A stretch of 64,000 nucleotides of DNA from Novosphingobium subterraneum (GCF_000807925.1 NZ_JRVC01000015.1:62001-126000); one strand, 5' to 3'; positions 36,023-44,922 are shown, counted from the first letter of the stretch. Notes: a model not told the origin generated them from the letters alone. Numbers and translations are program-made.

Positions 36023-37348
36023 ATGCCCGCGCCCTTGAGGTTCATCGAATCCACTTCGGAACTGCCCAGTCAGGCCGACGTCGTTGTCATTGGAGCTGGC
36101 GTGATCGGTAGCTTTACCGCCTATTACCTGGCCAAGCGTGGCCTCAAGGTCGCGCTGATCGAAAAGGGGGTCGTCGGCGGGGAACAATCGAGCCGCAACT
36201 GGGGCTGGTGTCGCCAACAGAACCGCGACGAGAGAGAGTTACCGCTGGCGACCAAGGCGCTTGACCTGTGGGAGCAGTTCGGGATCGAGAGCGGCGAGGA
36301 AACGGGTTTTCGGCGCTGCGGCCTGTTCTATGTCAGCAATGACGAGTCTGAAATTGCGACGTGGGCGAAGTGGGGCGATTATGCCCGGTCCATCGGCGTG
36401 AAGACGCGCATGTTGAACAGCCAGGAGGCGACCGAGAAGGGGAGCTTCACCAAGCAGGTCTGGAAGGGCGGCGTGCATTCGCAGATGGACGGCATTGCGG
36501 ACCCCGGTCTTGCGGTCCCTGCTGTGGCGCGGGCGATCATGGCGCTTGGCGGCACGGTGCATCAGGCCTGCGCGGCGCGCGGGATCGAGACGACCGCCGG
36601 GGCCGTGAGCGGCGTGGTGACCGAGCGTGGCACGATCGCCACGAAGCTGGTCATCCATGCCGGCGGTGCGTGGGCATCATCGTTCATGCGCCAATTGGGC
36701 GTGCGCTTCCCGCAGGCGACGGTGCGCCAGTCGATCCTTGCCGTTGGCACAGGCCACATGAGCCTGCCGGATGCATTCTACGGGGACTCGATGTCGATCA
36801 CACGGCGCGGTGATGGCGCTCATGCGCTGGCCTACAGCGGACGGGCAAAGGTCGATCCGACGATGCAATTCCTGCAGTTCCAGAAGCAGTTCATTCCGAT
36901 GTTCAAGCAGCGCTGGAAAAAGGTTTCCCCGGGGGGGCTGCAAGGCCTGCGCGCCGGACACGAGACACTTTCACGGTGGGCGCTGGATCGGCCGACGCCG
37001 ATGGAAGCGCGCCGTATCCTCGACCCCTCTCCGGATGCAAAGACGATCCGCCTGACAGTGGAGCGCGTGTCGCGCCTCATCCCGGAAGTCGCACGGGCGC
37101 CCATCGTTGGAACATGGGCGGGCTTTGTCGACAGCACCCCTGATGGCGTGCCGGTCATCGGTGAGATACCGGCGGTGCCAGGCTTCATCCTCGCCGCCGG
37201 CTTCAGTGGACATGGCTTTGGGATCGGGCCGGGGGCGGGGCATCTGGTGGCAGACATCGCGACGGGGCAAGAGCCTATCGTCGACCCGCGGCCTTATCGG
37301 CTTGCACGCTTCGATCCCGGTGCAGAGATTGACGTTTCGGAATTCTAG
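36023..37348 (+). CDS. FAD-dependent oxidoreductase, DadA-like (copy 2)
   Basis: 441-aa DAO-fold flavoenzyme with N-terminal GAGVIGSFTAYYLAKRG and the SSRNWGWCRQQNRDERELPL block characteristic of a distinct branch from the 33258 gene. The C-terminal FAD loop is AAGFSGHGFGIGPGAGHL. It likely oxidises an amino acid, N-alkylated amino acid or opine-like compound. It is 27 bp downstream of the aldehyde dehydrogenase. The family is firm, the substrate open. Confidence 0.9.
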   Translation: MPAPLRFIESTSELPSQADVVVIGAGVIGSFTAYYLAKRGLKVALIEKGVVGGEQSSRNWGWCRQQNRDERELPLATKALDLWEQFGIESGEETGFRRCGLFYVSNDESEIATWAKWGDYARSIGVKTRMLNSQEATEKGSFTKQVWKGGVHSQMDGIADPGLAVPAVARAIMALGGTVHQACAARGIETTAGAVSGVVTERGTIATKLVIHAGGAWASSFMRQLGVRFPQATVRQSILAVGTGHMSLPDAFYGDSMSITRRGDGAHALAYSGRAKVDPTMQFLQFQKQFIPMFKQRWKKVSPGGLQGLRAGHETLSRWALDRPTPMEARRILDPSPDAKTIRLTVERVSRLIPEVARAPIVGTWAGFVDSTPDGVPVIGEIPAVPGFILAAGFSGHGFGIGPGAGHLVADIATGQEPIVDPRPYRLARFDPGAEIDVSEF

Positions 37349-37491
37349 CCGCACCAAGCTTTTCCGGATTTCGCAATAAAATTCCAAATACCCGTCAAAT
37401 GCGGCAGCTAGTTTTGATAACTGCCAGATAGAACGGGCGATGATCGGCGGCCCAGGTCGAACTGATGTGGTGATTTTCGCGGGAGTATCGG

Positions 37492-38349
37492 ATGAAAGTT
37501 CAGGACGCGACGCAGATCGTGCTGCGAGACATGACCACAGACGATATTCACGATGTCGCCGATTTGTGCTTCGAGCAACAATGGCCGCACCGCGAAGAAG
37601 ACCTCGAGAAACTGCTGGCTATTGGCAGCGGACTGGTTGCCGAGGTGGATGGGAAGCCGTGTGGCACGATCATGGCGTGGCGATTTGGGGAAAGCTTTGC
37701 GATGATCGGCGTGATCATCGTGGCGAGGGCGCAGCAGGGACGTGGGCTTGGCCGCGAACTGGCAAGTGCCATGCTGAAGCGGCTGGACGGCGTTACGGTG
37801 ATCCTGAATGCCACTGACGAAGGCTTGCCGCTTTACTCGAAGCTCGGTTTCGTCGCGATGGGCAAGGTCCATCAGCATCAGGGCATCGCGCCGGTACAGC
37901 CTCTCGTCCAGCTCCGCCCCGGCGAACGGGTGAGACCGATGGGAGTTGCCGATGCACAGGTGCTTGACGCGCTCTACTCCTCGGCCACGGGCATGGACCG
38001 CAAGGCCGTGCTCGACGCCCTTCTTGCCGACGGCAGCGCGGTGGTGCTGTGCCGTGAACACGAGCAGACCGGTTTTGCCGTGATGCGAAGGTTTGGCCGC
38101 GGCTGGCTCATCGGTCCGGTGATTGCGCCGGATGCCACCGGCGCAAAGGCCCTGATCGCCCACTGGCTCGGGACACAGACGGGCAGTTTCTGTCGAATCG
38201 ACGTGCCGGAGGTGACTGGGCTTGGTCCCTGGCTTGAAGAAGTCGGTCTGCCAGAGGTGGGCCATGTTACGCGAATGGCACTCGGTCCCGCACCGGTTCC
38301 CGGCGACAATGTCGCTATCTTTGGTCTTGCTGCACAGGCGCTTGGTTGA
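37492..38349 (+). CDS. GNAT family N-acetyltransferase (copy 2)
   Basis: 285-aa paralogue of the GNAT at 31157-32014. The GNAT core contains IIVARAQQGRGLGRELA and PLYSKLGFVAMG. The C-terminal half has TGMDRKAVLDALL and MRRFGRGWLIGPV, matching the same positions in copy 1. Near-equal length and co-linear similarity show duplication. GGGAG precedes the ATG. The stop is immediately adjacent to the next gene start. A 143-bp gap upstream with an imperfect palindrome (37403-37425) may hold a promoter. Confidence 0.87.
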   Translation: MKVQDATQIVLRDMTTDDIHDVADLCFEQQWPHREEDLEKLLAIGSGLVAEVDGKPCGTIMAWRFGESFAMIGVIIVARAQQGRGLGRELASAMLKRLDGVTVILNATDEGLPLYSKLGFVAMGKVHQHQGIAPVQPLVQLRPGERVRPMGVADAQVLDALYSSATGMDRKAVLDALLADGSAVVLCREHEQTGFAVMRRFGRGWLIGPVIAPDATGAKALIAHWLGTQTGSFCRIDVPEVTGLGPWLEEVGLPEVGHVTRMALGPAPVPGDNVAIFGLAAQALG

Positions 38350-38351
38350 AC

Positions 38352-39806
38352 ATGCTGAACTTGAAGGATCCCACCCTGCTGCGGCAGGCTGCTCTCGTCG
38401 ATGGTGCCTGGATCTCCGCTGGTCTTCCCGCGCTTGAGGTGACCAATCCGGCCACTGGCGAAGTAATTGGCACCGTGCCCGATTGTGGTGCTGCCGAGGC
38501 GAATGCGGCAATCGATGCGGCGCAGGCCTCCTGGGCCGACTGGCGGCGGCGCACGGCGGGCGAACGTGCCGCGCTGCTGGAGGCGTGGCACGGCCTGGTC
38601 CTTGCAAATCTGGATGACCTTGCCCGGATCATGACGGCCGAGCAGGGCAAGCCCTTGGCCGAGGCGCAGGGCGAAATCCGCTATGCCGCTACCTTCATAA
38701 AGTGGTTCGCCGAAGAAGGCCGTCGCGTGGGCGGGCGCAACATTGCCTCGCCCGAGCGGGACCGCCGGATCATCGTGCTGACCGAGCCGGTGGGCGTTTC
38801 AGCTGCCATCACGCCGTGGAACTTCCCGGCCGCGATGATCACCCGCAAGTGCGCACCGGCGCTCGCTGCAGGCTGTCCGGTGGTGATCAAGCCATCGGAA
38901 ATGACGCCGTTCACCGCGCTTGCCCTGATCGAACTGGCAATCCGCGCAGGCTTCCCCAAGGGGACGATCAACCTGTTGACCGGAATGCCGCAGGCGATTG
39001 GCGAAGCAATCACGGCAAGCCCGGTGGTGCGCAAGCTGTCCTTTACCGGATCGACCCGCGTCGGTTCGCTGTTGATGCGGCAGAGTGCGGACACGATCAA
39101 ACGGCTGAGCCTTGAGCTGGGTGGCAATGCCCCGCTGATCGTGTTCGATGATGCCGACCTTGATCTGGCGGTCAAGGCCACGATGGCAAGCAAGTTCCGC
39201 AACGCCGGTCAGACCTGTGTCTGTGCCAACCGCATTCTCGTTCACGGACCGATCTACGACGAATTTGCCGCGCGCTTGGGCGCTGCCGTCGAGGCGCTCA
39301 ATGTCGGCAACGGCATGGATGCCGATGCGACAACCGGCCCCCTGATCAATCGTGCGGCGACCGATAAGGTGTCGACGCATGTCGAAGATGCGCTGGGCAA
39401 GGGCGGGAAGATCCTGTTCTCGGGCAAGGGCGCACAAGGCGGCAACTTTGCCCGCCCGGTGATCATCGGCGAGGCAAATACCGGAATGCGACTGGCACGC
39501 GAAGAGACCTTCGGCCCGGTGGCTCCATTGTTCCGCTTCGAAACCGAGGACGAGGCAATTCTGTTGGCCAACGACACCGAATACGGGCTTGCCAGCTATT
39601 TCTACACATCCGGGCTAGATCGCGCATTCCGTGTAGCTGAAGCGCTGGAGGCGGGCATGATCGCGCTGAACACCGGATCCATAGCAATGGAAATGGCTCC
39701 CTTTGGCGGCGTCAAGCAATCGGGTCTTGGGCGCGAGGGCGGAACACTGGGCATCGAGGAATACCTGGAAACCAAGGCCTTCCACATTGGTGGCCTGAAG
39801 ATCTGA
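38352..39806 (+). CDS. NAD-dependent succinate-semialdehyde dehydrogenase-like (ALDH copy 2)
   Basis: 484-aa aldehyde dehydrogenase of the GabD type. The VTNPATGEVIGTVPDCG opening, TPWNFPAAMITRK cofactor motif, LELGGNAPLIVFDDAD Glu motif, and NAGQTCVCANR with the catalytic Cys are all GabD-like. It would convert succinate or glutarate semialdehyde to the diacid, a final step in amine breakdown. A TTG six nt upstream would overlap the previous stop (TTGA) and is an alternative start. Confidence 0.9.
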   Translation: MLNLKDPTLLRQAALVDGAWISAGLPALEVTNPATGEVIGTVPDCGAAEANAAIDAAQASWADWRRRTAGERAALLEAWHGLVLANLDDLARIMTAEQGKPLAEAQGEIRYAATFIKWFAEEGRRVGGRNIASPERDRRIIVLTEPVGVSAAITPWNFPAAMITRKCAPALAAGCPVVIKPSEMTPFTALALIELAIRAGFPKGTINLLTGMPQAIGEAITASPVVRKLSFTGSTRVGSLLMRQSADTIKRLSLELGGNAPLIVFDDADLDLAVKATMASKFRNAGQTCVCANRILVHGPIYDEFAARLGAAVEALNVGNGMDADATTGPLINRAATDKVSTHVEDALGKGGKILFSGKGAQGGNFARPVIIGEANTGMRLAREETFGPVAPLFRFETEDEAILLANDTEYGLASYFYTSGLDRAFRVAEALEAGMIALNTGSIAMEMAPFGGVKQSGLGREGGTLGIEEYLETKAFHIGGLKI

Positions 39807-39832
39807 ATCTGCGCGGCCTCAAGGGGGACTAC

Positions 39833-40912
39833 ATGAGCAGCAATACACGCAAGCACACCATCGCGGTGATCCCCGGTGACGGTATCGGCAACGAGGTAAT
39901 GCCCGAAGGCATGCGCGTGCTGGAAAAGGCTGCGTCGCTATACGGCTTCGAGCTGAAGCAGAAGTGGCACGACTTTTCCTCGTGCGACTATTACGCGCGC
40001 CATGGCCGGATGATGCCGGAAAACTGGAAGGAACAAATCGGCCGGCCCGACGCGATCTTCTTCGGCGCAGTCGGCTGGCCCGAAACCGTGCCCGATCACA
40101 TTTCGCTCTGGGGCTCGATCATCCAGTTTCGCCGCGAATACGACCAGTACATCAACCTTCGGCCGGTGCGGCTGATGCCGGGCGTGCCCTGCCCGCTGGC
40201 CGGGCGCGAACCGGGCGACATCGACTTCTGGGTGGTGCGCGAGAACACCGAGGGCGAGTATTCTTCTGTCGGCGGGATCATGTTCCCCGGCACCGAGCGC
40301 GAGTTGGTGATTCAGGACACCGTCATGACGCGCGTCGGCGTGGATCGCGTGCTTCGCTATGCCTTCGATCTGGCCCAAACGCGTGAGCGCAAGCACCTGA
40401 CCAGCGCGACCAAGTCCAACGGCATTGCCATTACCATGCCCTATTGGGATCAGCGCGTGGAAGCGATCGCAACCGAGTATCCCGACGTTTCTCACGACAA
40501 ATACCATATCGACATCCTGACCGCGCAGTTCGTGATGAACCCGGACCGCTTCGACGTGGTGGTCGGCTCCAACCTGTTTGGCGACATCCTTTCCGATCTC
40601 GGCCCGGCCTGCACCGGCACGATCGGGGTGGCGCCTTCCGCCAACATCAATCCCGAGGGCAAGCACCCTTCGCTGTTCGAACCGGTACACGGCTCTGCGC
40701 CGGACATTGCCGGGCAGGGCATAGCCAACCCGGTTGGCCAGATCTGGTCCGCCGCGATGATGCTGGAGCATCTGGGTGAGACCGATGCCGCCACCGCGAT
40801 AATGCGGGCGATCGAACAGGTTCTGGCAACGCCTGCGGCACGCACGCGAGACCTCAAGGGAGCGGCAGGTACGGAAGAATGCGGCAAGGCAATCGCCGAG
40901 GCGCTTCAGTAA
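39833..40912 (+). CDS. ttuC: Tartrate dehydrogenase / decarboxylating beta-hydroxyacid dehydrogenase
   Basis: 359-aa member of the isocitrate/isopropylmalate dehydrogenase family, with IPGDGIGNEV at residues 14-23, ENTEGEYSSVGG near 138, and SNLFGDILSDL metal-site Asp residues near 245. Sequence style and length match TtuC tartrate dehydrogenase, which acts on tartrate, D-malate and meso-tartrate. GGGGGAC lies before the ATG. As last gene of the array it could feed a beta-hydroxy diacid to central metabolism; substrate range in the family is broad. Confidence 0.87.
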   Translation: MSSNTRKHTIAVIPGDGIGNEVMPEGMRVLEKAASLYGFELKQKWHDFSSCDYYARHGRMMPENWKEQIGRPDAIFFGAVGWPETVPDHISLWGSIIQFRREYDQYINLRPVRLMPGVPCPLAGREPGDIDFWVVRENTEGEYSSVGGIMFPGTERELVIQDTVMTRVGVDRVLRYAFDLAQTRERKHLTSATKSNGIAITMPYWDQRVEAIATEYPDVSHDKYHIDILTAQFVMNPDRFDVVVGSNLFGDILSDLGPACTGTIGVAPSANINPEGKHPSLFEPVHGSAPDIAGQGIANPVGQIWSAAMMLEHLGETDAATAIMRAIEQVLATPAARTRDLKGAAGTEECGKAIAEALQ

Positions 40913-40931
40913 GGGACAGGGTGTGGATGGT

Positions 40932-40961
40932 TTTGCGGCAGGCGACAAGTTCTGCCGCAAA
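40932..40961 (+). terminator. Hairpin after the tartrate dehydrogenase gene
   Basis: TTTGCGGCAG (40932-40941) and CTGCCGCAAA (40952-40961) form a perfect 10-bp stem with a 10-nt loop, 20 bp after the stop codon. No U-tract follows, so it may be a weak terminator, an mRNA-stabilising 3' hairpin or an operator for the next gene. Confidence 0.45.
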
Positions 40962-41080
40962 GCTGCAAGATCACGGGCCATCATGTCGACAGCCATGGCC
41001 TTTCGGGCAAAAATGCCGACAGCGAGTCATAAGCTTGTCTTGCCGGAAACGCCCGGCCAGTCAGTCCGGAGGCCACCATC

Positions 41081-41833
41081 GTGCGCAGGATTTCTCCTTA
41101 CATTTCAGCCGCCATCGCAGTAGCGACAGTGGGTGCGGCTTTCGCCTCGAGCACCGCAAGCGCCCACGCGATCTGGTTCGCTCAGCGGGCCAAGCAGCTC
41201 GCCATGGTCTACGGCGTCGGATCGGACGATCTTGATGCGGTAAAGCGCATGCCCCTGGTCACGTCGGTCACCGGCTATGATGCCGACGGCCTGCCGGTAA
41301 CGGCATCGCTGCGCGCGGCGGGGGCGATCCCGGTGGTCGACAGTGATGAGCCGATGGCGGTGGTCGCAGCCGTGATGGACTACGGCGTGTGGTCCAAGGA
41401 TGCCGCCGGCACCTGGCACAACAAGGGCCTCGACGAGGTCAAGGATGCCACGGTGAGCGAGCATAATTTCAAGTATGCCGTCCACATCAACCAGTTGCCA
41501 TCGAAGCCCATGCCGCTCATCCCCGGCCACAAGCTGCAACTGATTCCGGCGGACAATGCCATTCCGCAAGCGATGGGCCAGCCGATCCGCCTCCGGGCGA
41601 TGTTCGAAGGCAAGCCTGCGGCAAACGTGGCGATCCTGCACGATTACGTGAATGACCCCGACCAGAAGCCGTCGATGACCGACGCGCAGGGCTATGTCAC
41701 GTTGCCGGTGCGAAATCAGGGGTTGAACGTGGTCGTCGGTATCCTCGTCGCACCTTCGGACAATCCGGCCAAGTACAAGCAAATGGAGCACCGCGCCTCG
41801 CTCACGTTCGTGTTGCCACACCTGCCGGAATGA
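41081..41833 (+). CDS. DUF4198 domain-containing periplasmic protein
   Basis: 250-aa exported protein with a signal peptide ending at STASAH and the mature part starting with the family hallmark AHAIWF. DUF4198 (COG5266) proteins are annotated as periplasmic parts of Ni/Co uptake systems or carbohydrate-binding-like modules; direct functional data are limited. GTG is the likely start. Its stop overlaps an out-of-use ATG of the next frame, and a HupE-type permease lies two genes on, supporting a metal-related operon. Confidence 0.8.
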   Translation: MRRISPYISAAIAVATVGAAFASSTASAHAIWFAQRAKQLAMVYGVGSDDLDAVKRMPLVTSVTGYDADGLPVTASLRAAGAIPVVDSDEPMAVVAAVMDYGVWSKDAAGTWHNKGLDEVKDATVSEHNFKYAVHINQLPSKPMPLIPGHKLQLIPADNAIPQAMGQPIRLRAMFEGKPAANVAILHDYVNDPDQKPSMTDAQGYVTLPVRNQGLNVVVGILVAPSDNPAKYKQMEHRASLTFVLPHLPE

Positions 41834-41856
41834 CCGCTGCCTCGGGGAGAATTGCA

Positions 41857-42240
41857 ATGAACATGAAAAGAATCACCGCCGCCCTTGCCGGGCTTTCGCT
41901 GATCGCTTTCGCGGTATCCGCCAAGGCCCACGGTTCCATGAAGCCGCTGCATGGCGGGGTTGTGACAATGGTCGGTGAGACCGTTGTCGAACTGGTCCGC
42001 GCACCCAAGGGCGTCGATATCTACATCACCGAAGAGGACGAGCCGCTGGCGGCCACGGGCTTTTCGGGCAAGTTGATTGTAACGGCAGCGGGGGCCAAGG
42101 CGGAAACGCCGCTTGCGGCGCAAGCCGGCAACCGCATGTCGGCACCGGGGCTCAAGATCCTGGCTGGTGCCAAGGTTGTGGTCGCACTCACGGCCAAGGG
42201 CAGCGGAGCCAAGACGCTCGCTTCCTTCACGGTAAAGTGA
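41857..42240 (+). CDS. Small exported protein with N-terminal His motif
   Basis: 127-aa exported protein, not assigned to a characterised family. The signal peptide ends near VSAKAH; the mature protein starts HGSMKPLHGG, placing three histidines (with the cleavage-site His) close together. The rest is a small beta-rich domain. ATG 41857 is chosen for GGGGAGA 7 nt upstream; an ATG at 41830 overlaps the previous stop but would precede the signal with a polar tail. It is probably a periplasmic metal-binding partner of the surrounding genes, by inference. Confidence 0.7.
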   Translation: MNMKRITAALAGLSLIAFAVSAKAHGSMKPLHGGVVTMVGETVVELVRAPKGVDIYITEEDEPLAATGFSGKLIVTAAGAKAETPLAAQAGNRMSAPGLKILAGAKVVVALTAKGSGAKTLASFTVK

Positions 42241-42247
42241 AGCAGTG

Positions 42248-42988
42248 ATGGTCCGCCCCACTGCCCTTTCGCTTCCGCAAGGACTGCTGCGATGGGCCGG
42301 GTGGGCCATCGCCCTCATCATCATTCTTGCCCTGAAGTCGGCAGCGCACGCCCATGGCGTGGGCGAGGACGACCGTGCCTTCATAGAAGGCGCATCGGGG
42401 ATGGCCATCGGCCCCTACATGTACCTCGGCGCCAAGCATATGGTGACGGGATACGATCACTTGCTGTTCCTGGTCGGCGTTATCTTCTTCCTCTACCGGC
42501 TGAAGGACGTGGGCACTTATGTGACGCTGTTTGCCATCGGCCACAGCAGCACGCTGCTGCTGGGCGTCCTGTTCGACATCCGCGCCAACCCCTACATCGT
42601 CGATGCGATCATCGGGCTTTCGGTGGTCTACAAGGCGCTGGACAACCTCGACGGGTTCCGGACACTGTTCGGGCGGGCGCCCAATCCCAAGGCGGCAGTG
42701 CTGATCTTCGGGTTTTTCCACGGCTTCGGCCTCGCCACGAAGCTGCAGGACCTGACCCTCTCCGCCGATGGGCTGGTGCCGAACCTGATCAGCTTCAACG
42801 TCGGCGTGGAACTGGGCCAGTTCACCGCACTGGGAGCAATCCTGATCGCGATGAACCTGTGGCGGTCCACCGGCAGCTTTCGCCGCAGTGCCATTGCCGC
42901 CAATGCCGCGCTGATGTGCGCGGGCTTCGTGCTGGTGGGCTTCCAGCTCACCGGCTTTTTCACGCAAGGCTCGACTGGAGCGATGTGA
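42248..42988 (+). CDS. HupE/UreJ family membrane protein
   Basis: 246-aa protein with an N-terminal signal-like span, the mature start AHAHGVGEDD, and about six further spans. The family motif KHMVTGYDHLLFLVGVIFF is near residues 61-79, with a second FGFFHGFGLATKL His motif near 160. HupE/UreJ proteins are secondary nickel or cobalt permeases; this two-motif branch (HupE/UreJ_2) is less characterised. It begins 8 nt after the small exported gene, and its stop overlaps the next start (TGATG). Confidence 0.85.
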   Translation: MVRPTALSLPQGLLRWAGWAIALIIILALKSAAHAHGVGEDDRAFIEGASGMAIGPYMYLGAKHMVTGYDHLLFLVGVIFFLYRLKDVGTYVTLFAIGHSSTLLLGVLFDIRANPYIVDAIIGLSVVYKALDNLDGFRTLFGRAPNPKAAVLIFGFFHGFGLATKLQDLTLSADGLVPNLISFNVGVELGQFTALGAILIAMNLWRSTGSFRRSAIAANAALMCAGFVLVGFQLTGFFTQGSTGAM

Positions 42989-43602
42989 TGCAGACCGATA
43001 TCGCAAATCCGGTGAATTCGATCCAGGTTCCGCCATCGACGCTTGCCAAGGCAACCGGCGGGGCATTGCTGGCTGCAGCTGCCATATTGGTTCTGTTCGT
43101 GATGCCGGCGGAATACGGCATCGACCCGACCGGCGTTGGTCGGCTGACCGGAATCGTCGGCATGGGGGCGGGCGGCGAGGAGGCGACACCCGCCCCGGCT
43201 GAGGCTCCGGTCGAGTCTCGTGTTTCTGGGCCGGCGACCCCAACCAAGGCCGCGATCGTCCGCGAGGGCGACATGCGCAGCGACGAAATGACGCTGACGC
43301 TTGCGCCGCACAGTGGACAGGAAGTGAAAGCCCACATGCAGGCTGGGCAAAGCTATGTCTTCGAATGGTCGGCCAAGGGCGGACCGGTGAAGGCCGATAT
43401 GCATGGCGAAAAGGTCAACGCCGCCGAGGGCGAGTTCACCAGCTATTGGGAAGAGAAGCAGATGACCGGCGGCAAGGGCAGCTTTACCGCGCCGTTCGAC
43501 GGCACGCATGGCTGGTACTTCCGCAACAAGGGCGAAACGCCGGTCACGGTCACGGTAAGGACCACCGGCTTCTACAAGGATCTGTTCCTGCCAGAGGGCT
43601 GA
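42988..43602 (+). CDS. Single-span membrane-anchored periplasmic protein
   Basis: 204-aa protein annotated in related genomes as a transmembrane anchor protein. A single hydrophobic helix (GGALLAAAAILVLFVMPAEY, residues 24-43) is followed by an Ala/Pro/Glu linker and a beta-rich domain with SYVFEWSAKGGPVKADMHG and THGWYFRNKG. Two periplasmic His residues in DMHGEK and GTHGWYF could bind a ligand. It starts within the HupE stop codon, implying joint function with the permease. The biochemical role is unknown. Confidence 0.75.
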   Translation: MQTDIANPVNSIQVPPSTLAKATGGALLAAAAILVLFVMPAEYGIDPTGVGRLTGIVGMGAGGEEATPAPAEAPVESRVSGPATPTKAAIVREGDMRSDEMTLTLAPHSGQEVKAHMQAGQSYVFEWSAKGGPVKADMHGEKVNAAEGEFTSYWEEKQMTGGKGSFTAPFDGTHGWYFRNKGETPVTVTVRTTGFYKDLFLPEG

Positions 43603-43652
43603 TGCAAGATGCGGCAGGGCAAGGTATTCAAGAAGGAAAGAGGGCAGGGATC

Positions 43653-44855
43653 ATGGCCACCAGTATGACATTGCCTCCCGGGGGCATAAATCTTGCAGCA
43701 GGAGGGACAAAGGCCACGGCCCATGCCCGTCTGGCCAACATCGACGCGCTGCGCGGTTTCGTGATGGTGCTGATGCTGCTCGATCACCTGCGTGAGACGT
43801 GGTTCGTCAACTATCCGGTGACCGACCCGATCAATGCCCTGACCATCATCCCTGCCATTGGTTTTGCCCGGTTCGCGGTGAGCTTCTGTGCGCCGATCTT
43901 CGTCGCGCTGACCGGGCTTGGCGTCTATTTGTTCAGCGTCAATCACACGGTTGAGGAGACCACTGAATACCTTCTCAAGCGTGGCCTTCTGCTGATCGTG
44001 ATCGAGCTGGTCTATCTCTCGCCGCTCTATTGGGGGATCGTGCCGCAGCCGACGTTCTGGCTTCAGGTGATCTGGGCAATCGGCATATGCATGATCCTGC
44101 TGGCGGCCTTCATGCGCCTGCCACGGCCGGCGATCATTGCGCTGGGCCTTGGCATCGTATGCTTCCACAACCTGCTTGATTCGATCGTGCTGACCAAGGA
44201 CGATGCCCTGTTCCCGGTCTGGGCCCTGCTGCACCAGCGTGACGCGTTCGACTTGCCGCTCGGCTTCGTGGCCAAGACAACCTATCCGATCCTCGCATGG
44301 CTCGGCGTGATCCTGCTCGGCTTCGGCATCGGGCCCTGGTTCACCGGAGAGGTCGCGCCCGCAGTCCGGCAAAAGCGCCTGCTGGTGCTGGGCTTCGGCA
44401 TGATCGCCGCGTTTGTGCTGTTGCGCCTGCTCAACGTCTATGGCGACAAGCCGTGGTTCGTGGTCGAAGGCGATCCGGTTCGCACGGTCATCAGCTTCAT
44501 CTCGATGACGAAATATCCGCCGTCGCTGCTGTTCCTGCTGCCGACGCTGGGGGGCGGGGCACTGCTGCTCGTGCTGTTCGAGAAGATCAATGACTCGCGC
44601 CTGGTCGCGGCATTGGCGATCTTCGGCGGCGCACCGATGTTCTTCTATCTGCTGCACCTCACGGTTCTTCGCATCCTCTACCACAGTGCTCTTGCCATCT
44701 GGGGTCCGAACAACGGCACGGCCTACATGTTCGACAACTACAACTGGGTGCTGCTGTGGTTCGTGGCGATGATCGTGCCGCTCTATCTGCCGACGGTCTG
44801 GTATGCGCGCCTGAAGCGCCGCCGTCGCGACATCACCTGGCTCAAGTACTTCTGA
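43653..44855 (+). CDS. HGSNAT/DUF1624-like multi-pass membrane protein
   Basis: 400-aa integral membrane protein with about ten hydrophobic segments. The opening RLANIDALRGFVMVLMLLDH matches the heparan-alpha-glucosaminide N-acetyltransferase catalytic (DUF1624) family, which shares the R-x-D-x-x-RG pattern of acyltransferase-3-like proteins. A predicted acyl transfer across the membrane is a family-level guess. The ATG at 43653 follows AGGGCAGGGA. It is 50 bp after the anchor protein gene on the same strand and followed by a strong hairpin, so it closes the operon. Confidence 0.8.
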   Translation: MATSMTLPPGGINLAAGGTKATAHARLANIDALRGFVMVLMLLDHLRETWFVNYPVTDPINALTIIPAIGFARFAVSFCAPIFVALTGLGVYLFSVNHTVEETTEYLLKRGLLLIVIELVYLSPLYWGIVPQPTFWLQVIWAIGICMILLAAFMRLPRPAIIALGLGIVCFHNLLDSIVLTKDDALFPVWALLHQRDAFDLPLGFVAKTTYPILAWLGVILLGFGIGPWFTGEVAPAVRQKRLLVLGFGMIAAFVLLRLLNVYGDKPWFVVEGDPVRTVISFISMTKYPPSLLFLLPTLGGGALLLVLFEKINDSRLVAALAIFGGAPMFFYLLHLTVLRILYHSALAIWGPNNGTAYMFDNYNWVLLWFVAMIVPLYLPTVWYARLKRRRRDITWLKYF

Positions 44856-44895
44856 GCTTTGCGTCATGCCGGGCCCGCAAGGCCGGGGCAAAGGA

Positions 44896-44922
44896 GGCGT
44901 GCGGCAGAATATGCCGCGCGCC
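44896..44922 (+). terminator. Stem-loop after the DUF1624-like gene
   Basis: GGCGTGCGGCA (44896-44906) pairs with TGCCGCGCGCC (44912-44922) with one G-U pair and a 5-nt loop. It lies 40 bp past the stop codon. The 3' flank has only a weak T-rich run (TTCATGTC), so it is probably a moderate terminator. Confidence 0.55.

Noticed and set aside
37403-37425. GGCAG...CTGCC imperfect palindrome before GNAT copy 2
   Set aside because: Arms match for only about 5-7 bases with a long centre, so it is too weak to call as an operator.
40913-41080. Possible cobalamin riboswitch before the DUF4198/HupE operon
   Set aside because: The gap is only 168 bp and lacks a recognisable B12-box; only a 10-bp hairpin is visible.
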